From Prolixibacteraceae bacterium UBA6162 (GTDB taxonomy: Bacteria > Bacteroidota > Bacteroidia > Bacteroidales > Prolixibacteraceae), in contig DIUI01000072.1 of the NCBI GenBank assembly GCA_002428215.1, positions 1 to 25,185 on the forward strand: a DNA stretch of 25,185 bases. Reading direction: 5' to 3'. The position numbers were made by a program, and so were the translations under genes. Shown here piece after piece: positions 16,090 through 22,848 of this stretch; the first letter of the stretch is position 1, and each line of letters opens with the position of its first letter. The notes below the pieces were generated by a model, which was not told where the DNA came from, made no database searches, and worked only from the letters and a program-made list of their open reading frames with translations.

Positions 16090-16109
16090 GCCATTTACCG
16101 GTGAATGGC
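16090..16109. repeat. 20-bp near-perfect palindrome upstream of the repeat-protein gene
   Basis: GCCATT-T-ACCGGT-G-AATGGC: all positions pair except one T/G pair. It lies 116-135 bp upstream of the minus-strand ATG at 15974 and about 140 bp beyond the AraC-type stop. It lacks a U-tract on either strand, so an operator is more likely than a terminator; the function is inferred. The surrounding 272-nt gap (15975-16246) shows no gene. Confidence 0.55.
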
Positions 16110-16246
16110 GAATAAAAGCAGGATAAACTACAAAAGGGTCTTATTTTATTTTGGCTTAACCTCAACGCTGCACATCCACTGGTGCAAAGATTTTAGGATT
16201 TGTTTCCAGCAGGCACCATCATTAGCCTTGCAGTAACTTGAAAAGG

Positions 16247-17119
16247 TCACCGCAGGATGGTATCCTGATATTGTGTGGGAGTCATTCCCACAATCTGTTT
16301 AAAAATACGGTTGAAGTTGGATACATTGTTGAAGCCTGTATCGTAGCATACTTGAGAAATTTGCAGATGGCCCTTAATTAACAGTTTGCAGCCGAAGGCG
16401 ATTCTCAGTTCGTTTATATATGTAGTTAACGATTTTCCGGTTTTATATTTAAAGTATCGGCAAAAAGCGGTGGGATGCATACCTGCTTTTTCTGCTACTG
16501 TGCTTAGTGATATATTTTTCTGGTAGTTATACATGATATATCTTTTCACTTTTTCCAACCGATCATCCTGAAGGTCGTGTGCTGCAACCTGATAACCTTC
16601 GCTTGCCAGTAGTTTGTACTGTTCACTATTGGCCATTAATTCAAGTATCTCAAGAAATCTGACCATCTGTTTGAATCCCGAAAAGTTGAAAAGATCCAAA
16701 ATCAGGGCACCCAATTGTTCGGATGACGGTGGTAAAAACTGAATGCCCCTTACCGCACGCTGAAACAACAACTTAATATTCCCAAATTCAGGATAGTGTT
16801 CGAGCTGCGTCGCTAAAAAATCACCGGGAAATTGCAGCACCACGCGCTTTACCAGCTGGTTGTTGCCTTCCATATAGTAGCTGTCGTCGTTTCTCCAGTA
16901 ATGGGGTATGTTTCCGGCCAAAAGTACCAGGTCGCCGGGCGCAAAGGGTTCAATGTTGTCGCCAACGAAACGGGTGCCGGTGCTTTCAAGCAGATAGAGT
17001 ATCTCAAATTCCTGATGGTGGTGCCATGGAAAATGAAGAAAAGGAGTTTCGTTAAATTTCAACCGAAGTGTAGATTGACCGGGGAAGTCAATCAACTCTT
17101 CCATTATCTTTAGTGGCAT
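16247..17119 (-). CDS. AraC-family transcriptional regulator with N-terminal cupin
   Basis: 290 residues, a typical length. The N-terminal AraC-binding cupin (about 20-100) has FPWHHHQEFEILYLLE near 30 and FAPGDLVLLAGNIPHYWRND near 59, a layout found in sugar-sensing regulators. The C-terminal domain (about 185-285) has two helix-turn-helix units: ISLSTVAEKAGMHPTAFCRY near 203 and ISQVCYDTGFNNVSNFNRIF near 254, closing with VGMTPTQYQ. The gene is divergent from the DUF6807-oxidoreductase operon with 214 nt between them. Two 15-bp tandem sites with a 20-bp period lie in that gap next to the operon promoter, and a third partial copy lies 26 nt before this ATG, which suggests activation of the operon and self-control. 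The ligand is unknown. Confidence 0.93.
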   Translation of the reverse strand: MPLKIMEELIDFPGQSTLRLKFNETPFLHFPWHHHQEFEILYLLESTGTRFVGDNIEPFAPGDLVLLAGNIPHYWRNDDSYYMEGNNQLVKRVVLQFPGDFLATQLEHYPEFGNIKLLFQRAVRGIQFLPPSSEQLGALILDLFNFSGFKQMVRFLEILELMANSEQYKLLASEGYQVAAHDLQDDRLEKVKRYIMYNYQKNISLSTVAEKAGMHPTAFCRYFKYKTGKSLTTYINELRIAFGCKLLIKGHLQISQVCYDTGFNNVSNFNRIFKQIVGMTPTQYQDTILR

Positions 17120-17144
17120 AACTTAGTACAATAAAGTTGATTGC

Positions 17145-17151
17145 AATATCA
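17145..17151. promoter_or_regulatory. Third copy of the AATATCA motif near the AraC start
   Basis: CAATATCAG here repeats the core of the tandem sites 110-130 bp away. It lies in the leader of the AraC-type gene, a position suited to autoregulation, but a 7-bp match can arise by chance. Confidence 0.3.
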
Positions 17152-17205
17152 GCTCCAAATACATTTCTTATCTGATAAAACCTCTTCCATTGCAAATATC
17201 CCTGA

Positions 17206-17213
17206 CAAATATA
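17206..17213 (-). promoter_or_regulatory. Candidate -7 element for the AraC-type gene
   Basis: On the minus strand this is TATATTTG, a full TAnnTTTG match. A partial -33 (CTTTA) lies about 18-20 nt further upstream. The leader would be about 80 nt. Confidence 0.45.
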
Positions 17214-17253
17214 GCTTTTTTGTCTCTATGTAAAGTAAGTATTATATTCTGCT

Positions 17254-17288
17254 AAATTAATATCATTTACACCAAAATAATATCAGTT
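17254..17288 (+). promoter_or_regulatory. Tandem 15-bp direct repeats, probable AraC-type operator
   Basis: AAATTAATATCATTT at 17254-17268 and AAAATAATATCAGTT at 17274-17288 agree at 13 of 15 positions, with an exact 8-bp core TAATATCA and a 20-bp period (about two helical turns on the same face). AraC-family activators usually bind such direct half-sites. The downstream copy ends 7 bp before the proposed -33 TTTG of the operon, a class-II activator position. Confidence 0.6.
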
Positions 17289-17295
17289 TTTTTGT

Positions 17296-17327
17296 TTTGC
17301 GCTTAACTGCTAAGCCAAATACTTTAA
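17296..17327 (+). promoter_or_regulatory. Candidate promoter of the DUF6807-oxidoreductase operon
   Basis: TTTG at 17296-17299 and TACTTTAA at 17320-17327 are separated by 20 nt; the -7 matches six of eight consensus positions. An alternative -7 is TTAATTTG at 17324-17331. A weak -7 fits a promoter that needs an activator. Transcription near 17335 would favour the ATG at 17361 over that at 17334. Confidence 0.45.
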
Positions 17328-17360
17328 TTTGTAATGCAGTCAAGCTATGATAGTTCTAAT

Positions 17361-18635
17361 ATGAATTTAAAACATTTTATACGAGTATCCTTTACAGGCG
17401 TGGTTCTCCTCTCCCTTTCCTTTGCGCTCTTTTTACCTAAAGCATTGGTCGGTCAGGAAGTTCTCCGATTTACGGTTAAGCCGCTTCCAAATTCTGAAGT
17501 TTCTCCGGTTTCAATCTCTTTATTGCCCTGGTATCGCAACAATCTTGAGAACAGTCTAATCCTTTTAGATGTAACCCACCCTGATAATCCCCAGGAGACT
17601 GCGTGTCAGTTGGAGATGGGATTTGAGCCTAAGCTCTGGTTTATGTTCGATCCGGCTAACGGCACACGTACTTACAGCATTTCCAGGCTTCCCGGTAAAT
17701 CGTTGGCCGCGGCCAATGCTGCTCAGGTGGTTGCCAACGAAGGTCAATATCTGCTGAGACTTGGCCAGAGAGACTTGCTTGCCTACAATCATGCAGTGGT
17801 TATGCCACCGGAAGGAGTCAATCCATTGTATGCCCGATCGGGATTTATCCACCCGCTGCGTTCACCCGGAGGTGCAGTACTCACCCGAATCCAGCCTCCC
17901 GATCACTACCACCATTATGGGATATGGAATCCGTGGACAAAAACCACAGTGGAAGGTCAGGAAGTTGATTTCTGGAATCTTATCAAAGGGGAGGGAACTG
18001 TTCAATTTGCCGGATTGGCTCAACAAGTCGGGGGTGAACTCTACAGTGGAATTCTTGTGCATCACGAACACATGAAATTCGAAGATGCCTACGATCAGGT
18101 AGCCATCAACGAACTATGGGATGTGCGGTTATGGAATCTGCCTTTCGACGATGTTTATATCGCCGATTTATCGGTAGCATTAAATACCCCATTGGAGGAG
18201 GGCATCGTGCTTGAAGGTTACAGATATGGCGGTGGCTTAGGTTTCAGATCGACTGAGCGTTGGGATCGGTATAATTCAACAGTGCTGACCTCTGAAGGCA
18301 AAGCCCGTGCTGAAGCAGATGGCACTGAAGCAAGGTGGGCTATGGTTGAGGGTGAAACAGATTTGGGCCGCTCCGGAATACTATTCCTTAGCCACCCTTC
18401 CAACCGAATGCATCCAGAACCAATGCGTGTATGGCCTGAAGATGCAAACAACGGAAGAGGAGATCTCTTCTTTGAATTTTGTCCCATTCGCCACCATGAA
18501 TGGAAATTGGAACATGGCAGGTTGTATGCACTCAAATACCGGATGGTGGTATTCGACGGAACAATGGATGCTGACAGGGCCGAGGCCTTTTGGGAAAGTT
18601 TTTCGAAAGCTCCGGTAATAGAATTTCATAATTGA
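17361..18635 (+). CDS. Exported DUF6807 (PmoA-family) protein, first copy
   Basis: 424 residues from the ATG at 17361; an in-frame ATG at 17334 adds nine polar residues before the signal peptide and falls at the inferred transcription start. Residues 1-31 (MNLKHFIRVSF, then a hydrophobic core ending ALVGQ) form a signal peptide. The mature part carries the family motifs PPDHYHHYGIWNPW near 179, LVHHEHMKF near 232, SHPSNRMHPEPMRVWP near 344 and LKYRMVVFDGT near 391, rich in His and Trp. The Pfam family was named PmoA after methane monooxygenase, but this protein has no such membrane enzyme features; the family is now a domain of unknown function. Members occur with Gfo/Idh/MocA oxidoreductases in Bacteroidota sugar loci. 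The end overlaps the possible TTG start of the next gene. Confidence 0.85.
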   Translation: MNLKHFIRVSFTGVVLLSLSFALFLPKALVGQEVLRFTVKPLPNSEVSPVSISLLPWYRNNLENSLILLDVTHPDNPQETACQLEMGFEPKLWFMFDPANGTRTYSISRLPGKSLAAANAAQVVANEGQYLLRLGQRDLLAYNHAVVMPPEGVNPLYARSGFIHPLRSPGGAVLTRIQPPDHYHHYGIWNPWTKTTVEGQEVDFWNLIKGEGTVQFAGLAQQVGGELYSGILVHHEHMKFEDAYDQVAINELWDVRLWNLPFDDVYIADLSVALNTPLEEGIVLEGYRYGGGLGFRSTERWDRYNSTVLTSEGKARAEADGTEARWAMVEGETDLGRSGILFLSHPSNRMHPEPMRVWPEDANNGRGDLFFEFCPIRHHEWKLEHGRLYALKYRMVVFDGTMDADRAEAFWESFSKAPVIEFHN

Positions 18636-18643
18636 TTAGACCG

Positions 18644-19537
18644 ATGATACAATTTGCAAAATATATTGCTTTATTTCTGCCAGTCGTTTTTTTCTCCTTG
18701 CCTGCGCTCTCTACATCGGTTATAAAAGCTGAAAAGAGGGGATCCCGAATTGATGTATTCGTTGATGGGCAGCTTTTTACACGGTACAATTTTTCGGCAG
18801 ACGAAAAATACCCCTATTTCTTTCCTGTGAATGGCCAATCGAATGCAAGTATAGTGTCTACCGGCAATGCCAATTATCCCCATCACAGTGGCTTGTTTTT
18901 CGGTTGCGATAAAGTAAACGGAGGGAATTACTGGCAGGAGGGTTTGGAAAGAGGTCAAATTCTTTCGGTGCGGGCCGACATAGTTCAAACAGGCACCGAT
19001 AGGGTAGTTATTGAAAATGAATCGGTCTGGACCAGGCCCGGCGCCAACAGCCCAATCATGGACAAGCGGACCATTACCATAATGGCATACGATGCAACCA
19101 CCAGAATTATCGATTTCGATATTGAGCTAACAATGCTTGAAGCGGTTGTTATCGAGCAAACAAACCACTCACTTTTCAGCGCGCGTATGGCTTTCGATCT
19201 CTCAGTTTCGGGAGGTGGCACCCTTATTAATTCCAATGGGTTGGTTGGCGAGACCGCAACCTTTGGGCAACCCTCTCCCTGGATGAATTATTTTGGCACC
19301 AGAATGGGTAAAATTGAGGGGTTGGCCATTTTGCAGCATCCATCCAACCGTTGGTATCCCTCTCCGTGGTTTACCCGCGATTATGGATTTTTCTCACCCA
19401 CCCCTATGTACTGGCCTGCCTCCTCAGATTTGAAGACCCGATTTGAGAAGGATGAGAAACTGAAGTTGCGTTATCGCGTGGTTGTTCATAACGGAGCTAA
19501 CATAGCCGAACTGTTCGAAGCATATATACTACAATAA
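18644..19537 (+). CDS. Exported DUF6807 (PmoA-family) protein, second copy
   Basis: 297 residues from the ATG at 18644; a TTG at 18632 would overlap the previous stop and is less likely. The signal peptide ends near the ALSTS motif. Motifs shared with the preceding protein in the same order are NYPHHSGLFFG, LQHPSNRWYPSPWF, YGFFSPTPMYWP and LRYRVVVHNG. It is about 130 residues shorter, lacking the N-terminal extension of its neighbour. The sequences have diverged strongly, so this is an old duplication or two family branches rather than a recent copy. It starts 8 nt after the previous stop and ends 20 nt before the oxidoreductase gene, so all three are one operon. Activity is unknown; conserved His/Pro/Trp motifs suggest a carbohydrate-binding or enzymatic pocket. 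Confidence 0.85.
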   Translation: MIQFAKYIALFLPVVFFSLPALSTSVIKAEKRGSRIDVFVDGQLFTRYNFSADEKYPYFFPVNGQSNASIVSTGNANYPHHSGLFFGCDKVNGGNYWQEGLERGQILSVRADIVQTGTDRVVIENESVWTRPGANSPIMDKRTITIMAYDATTRIIDFDIELTMLEAVVIEQTNHSLFSARMAFDLSVSGGGTLINSNGLVGETATFGQPSPWMNYFGTRMGKIEGLAILQHPSNRWYPSPWFTRDYGFFSPTPMYWPASSDLKTRFEKDEKLKLRYRVVVHNGANIAELFEAYILQ

Positions 19538-19557
19538 GTTATCACTATACCCAACTT

Positions 19558-20934
19558 ATGAAAAGACGGAGTTTTATACAAAAATCTACTGCTGCAGGAC
19601 TTGGAACGATAATGGTTCCATCGGTGGTACCATCAAGTGTTTTTGGCAAATCGGCTCCCAGCAATAAGATACAGATTGGTCAGATTGGTTGTGGCCGAAT
19701 TGCAAGGGAACACGACATTGCCGAAACCATTAAATTCGACGATGCACGCTTTGTGGCGGTTTGCGATGTTGATAGTAAACGAATGGCTGATGGAAAACAG
19801 TTGATTGAAGATCATTACAACCGAAAAACCGGTAGCAGCGGGAGCATGGATGTGAAAATGTACGACGATTACCGCGAAATGCTGGAAGATCCTTCAATAG
19901 ATGCCGTAATCATCAGTACTCCCGACCATCAGCATGCCGAACCTGCCCTTAGGGCTGCACTCGCTGGTAAAGATATCTACCTTCAGAAGCCCAATTCGCT
20001 TACCGTTTCAGAAGGACGGTTGATGAGTGATATTGTCCATCGTCAGGGAGTAATACTTCAAATTGGCACCCAGCAGCGATCTTCTCCTCAGTTCAGGATT
20101 GCAGCCGAACTGGTTCGTAATGGCCGGATAGGCAAACTGCATACTGTTAAAATCGGACTGCCAGGTGATCCTTCCGGACCGGATGCTCCGGAAATGCCGG
20201 TACCTAGCCATCTCGATTACGACAAATGGCTTGGGCCTACCCCATGGATGCCCTATACCGAAATAGGTGTGCATCCGCAAAACGATTACAGCAGGCCAGG
20301 CTGGCTGAGACTCGAACAGTTTGGCGCCGGCATGATTACCGGATGGGGGCAACACCACTTCGACTCGGCGGCCTGGGGAATGGATACTGAATACACCGGT
20401 CCGATATCGGTGGAAGCAGTTGCCCAATTTCCAAAGTCAGGTTTGTGGAATGTGCATGGTGATTTTATGGTCAAGGCTGAATATGAATCGGGAATTACGA
20501 TGTATACCAGCGGCGGATTTCCCAATGGAATTCGATATGAGGGCTCCGAAGGATGGATTTTTGTTTCCCGTGGCAATTATGTAGCCTCGGCGTCCGACCC
20601 TGTTGTTCGCGAGAGGAGCGCCCGGGCACTCGATGCGAGTGATTCGCGCATACTCAACTCCGAAATACTGCCCAGCGAGATACATTTATACAAGAGCGAC
20701 AACCAGCATGGGAACTGGTTGGAGTGTATTAAGTCCCGTAAACAGCCGATATCTCCGGTTGAAATTGGGCACAGGGCATGCACAGTATGTCTTATCAGCC
20801 ATATTGCCATGAAGATTCCCGGACAACTCAAATGGGATCCCCGCATGGAGCGCTTCCTAAACAACGACCTGGCAAACTCTATGTTGAGCAGACCTCAGCG
20901 GTATCCTTACGGAACCAGCTACGTTTCACTCTAA
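19558..20934 (+). CDS. Tat-exported Gfo/Idh/MocA-family oxidoreductase
   Basis: 458 residues. The N-terminus MKRRSFIQKSTAAGLG is a twin-arginine signal, so the protein is exported folded with its cofactor. The Rossmann domain follows: IGQIGCGRIAR near 40, VAVCDVD near 66, ISTPDHQHAEPA near 119, and IYLQKP near 140, where lysine 144 is the family's active-site lysine; Q replaces the more usual E of EKP, as in a common Bacteroidota branch. The substrate domain has GTQQRSS near 170, WLGPTPWMPY near 224, and GWGQHHFDSAAWGM near 262 with H266/H267 and D269 near the active site. These enzymes oxidise or reduce sugars with tightly held NAD(P); some start 3-keto-glycoside breakdown. It ends the three-gene operon, followed by a bidirectional terminator. 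Confidence 0.9.
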   Translation: MKRRSFIQKSTAAGLGTIMVPSVVPSSVFGKSAPSNKIQIGQIGCGRIAREHDIAETIKFDDARFVAVCDVDSKRMADGKQLIEDHYNRKTGSSGSMDVKMYDDYREMLEDPSIDAVIISTPDHQHAEPALRAALAGKDIYLQKPNSLTVSEGRLMSDIVHRQGVILQIGTQQRSSPQFRIAAELVRNGRIGKLHTVKIGLPGDPSGPDAPEMPVPSHLDYDKWLGPTPWMPYTEIGVHPQNDYSRPGWLRLEQFGAGMITGWGQHHFDSAAWGMDTEYTGPISVEAVAQFPKSGLWNVHGDFMVKAEYESGITMYTSGGFPNGIRYEGSEGWIFVSRGNYVASASDPVVRERSARALDASDSRILNSEILPSEIHLYKSDNQHGNWLECIKSRKQPISPVEIGHRACTVCLISHIAMKIPGQLKWDPRMERFLNNDLANSMLSRPQRYPYGTSYVSL

Positions 20935-20998
20935 TTACCTAAACAGCCTTTTACTTCTAAAGGAACCTGAAACTTCTATTATAACGATCACTGCCTAT

Positions 20999-21042
20999 AA
21001 AAAATGGAGAGGCCTCCCTGGGTGGGAGGCCTCTCTGGTTTT
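20999..21042. terminator. Bidirectional terminator between the oxidoreductase and susD genes
   Basis: A perfect 12-bp stem (GAGAGGCCTCCC at 21007-21018 with its complement at 21024-21035) and a 5-nt loop TGGGT. The minus-strand side is followed by a run of six T (20999-21004 on the complement) and serves the SusCD operon; the plus-strand side has a weaker GGTTTTCT tail. Confidence 0.85.
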
Positions 21043-21082
21043 CTATGGAAACAGGCAATATTGATGCCTGCAAAAGGAGACT

Positions 21083-22798
21083 TTAGTACCCCGGGTTTTG
21101 TTCGATGTTGGCATCAATGTTCAGGTCAATCTGGTTCTGTGGAATTGGCCACAGTACATTGTGATTCTGTACATTACCCGCCGGATAGATCGGGTTGTTG
21201 TTGTATTTGCGCACTCTTTCCAGAAACTTGCCCGTTCTGCGCAATGTAATGTGGCGGAACTCTTCTCCATAGAGTTCTCTTGCCCTTTCATCGAGCAGAT
21301 AGTCTATATCTACATTGGCTGCACTAACCGGTTTAGCCTGCGCGCGCGCCCTTACTACATTTATGTCGGCTGCTGCCGCCGTTTTGTTGTTCAGTCCCAG
21401 ATAGGCCTCGGCCCTCAGTAAATAGGTCTCTGCCAAACGGATTGCATAAAAATCCTTGTGGTTGTATCCCTGTCCCGATGTCGCCGGGTTGGTAAACCTG
21501 GTCATGGTAGTATGCTTCAGGTAGTAAGGGAAAATGTATTGGCAGGTATCGTTGAGTGAATTTCGGGATCCGGGAGGATAGAGTTTAAAATCAATCTTCT
21601 TTCCATGGAATGCCGAGTTTGGATTGTCGAAGAAGAAGTCGCGCTTGATGTGGTGTTTGGCATTTCGGATGTCATTAGCCCAATCGCTTTGCCATATAAA
21701 ATAGGCTGTGTAGTTGGTGGGTTTGGTCCATGCAACAGGGCGGCCAAGGGTATCTGAATACCCGGTATAAACACCATTCACTAACTCTCCTCTGAATGCA
21801 GGAAATCCATCGGGGGTATTTCCCATCCTGAAGTAGGCTGGTCCCCAACCTCTTTCACCTGAAAATTGTGCACCTCCTGTTACAAGGGGTTCGAATTGAA
21901 TTACCCAAATTGCTTCGGTGTTTTCCGAAAGGTTTTGGTTTCCATAGCTAAAAAGATCCAGAATCGGATCGCCCGATCCGAAGGCTTCAATGGTTGATCC
22001 GAAGCGCCGTGTCATCAACGCCGAACCATAGTTATTGATTACCTGCGAAGCTGCATTCACCGCATCCTGATAGCGCCCCATGCTCAAATAGACCTCCGAT
22101 AACTTATGCCATGCCGCTTTTTGATTCACCCTGCCTGGAGCTTCAACCGCATTGGGCAATGGCAGATTGGCTGCGGCAAAAGTTAAATCGTCGACCATTG
22201 CCTGATGAACCTCAGCTACCGGATTTCTCGTGAAATCAACTTTGGCTGAGCTGATTACTTCAAGTACCAGTGGGACTGCTCCATACACAGATACAAGGTT
22301 GTAATAAGCCCACGCTCTAAAGAAGCGGGCTTCGGCCAGGTATTGATTTTTCTTCGATGGGTCGGCAGCCCAGATGTCGTTGCTGGAGTTTTCAATTCCA
22401 CCAATTAGGGTATTGGCTCTTTGAATAAGCCGGTAACTGGTTTCCCAAAGGAATCTGAATTGAACATTTTCTGAGGTCATTTCCGATTGATAGTTTACCA
22501 ACTTACGGTTACCACCGGGGTTCTCTCCGTGGAAAGCAATATCCGATCCGACTCCTGCTGTCCAGATGGCAAAAAAGTCCTGATTACCGGTGTCGGTGTA
22601 AAAGGCCCACCGTACCAAAAAATGCAGTCCGGCAATTCCTTGCTGAATTCCGGGAATACTGTTGTAAGCGTTCTCAGGTGCAAGAAAATCCAGAGGAGTT
22701 TCATTAAGCACGTCCTCATTGCACGAAGAAACCATCAATACGGGTATCATGGCAATCAGCAGGACTTTTGTGAAAAACAGATTTCTATATTTTTTCAT
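21083..22798 (-). CDS. SusD/RagB-family outer-membrane nutrient-binding lipoprotein
   Basis: 571 residues. The N-terminal signal ends in the lipobox VSSC with cysteine 26, so the mature protein is lipid-anchored and exposed on the outer membrane. Family features include NETPLDFLAPENAYN near 32, a TPR-like helical region with AEARFFRAWAYYNLVSVYGAVPLV near 155, and the C-terminal block with RLAETYLLRAEAYL and DERARELYGEEFRH. SusD-type proteins sit as a lid on the SusC channel and bind the incoming glycan. The gene lies 50 nt downstream of susC on the same strand, as usual. The oligosaccharide preference cannot be read from sequence. Confidence 0.95.
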   Translation of the reverse strand: MKKYRNLFFTKVLLIAMIPVLMVSSCNEDVLNETPLDFLAPENAYNSIPGIQQGIAGLHFLVRWAFYTDTGNQDFFAIWTAGVGSDIAFHGENPGGNRKLVNYQSEMTSENVQFRFLWETSYRLIQRANTLIGGIENSSNDIWAADPSKKNQYLAEARFFRAWAYYNLVSVYGAVPLVLEVISSAKVDFTRNPVAEVHQAMVDDLTFAAANLPLPNAVEAPGRVNQKAAWHKLSEVYLSMGRYQDAVNAASQVINNYGSALMTRRFGSTIEAFGSGDPILDLFSYGNQNLSENTEAIWVIQFEPLVTGGAQFSGERGWGPAYFRMGNTPDGFPAFRGELVNGVYTGYSDTLGRPVAWTKPTNYTAYFIWQSDWANDIRNAKHHIKRDFFFDNPNSAFHGKKIDFKLYPPGSRNSLNDTCQYIFPYYLKHTTMTRFTNPATSGQGYNHKDFYAIRLAETYLLRAEAYLGLNNKTAAAADINVVRARAQAKPVSAANVDIDYLLDERARELYGEEFRHITLRRTGKFLERVRKYNNNPIYPAGNVQNHNVLWPIPQNQIDLNIDANIEQNPGY

Positions 22799-22848
22799 GA
22801 TCTTAAATTTTAAATTCTCAAATTCAATACATTATACGCTTGTCGGGA

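Noticed and set aside
17361..19537. Methane monooxygenase subunit (from the family name PmoA)
   Set aside because: The proteins are exported with soluble domains and lack the membrane helices and partners of particulate methane monooxygenase; the Pfam name is historical.
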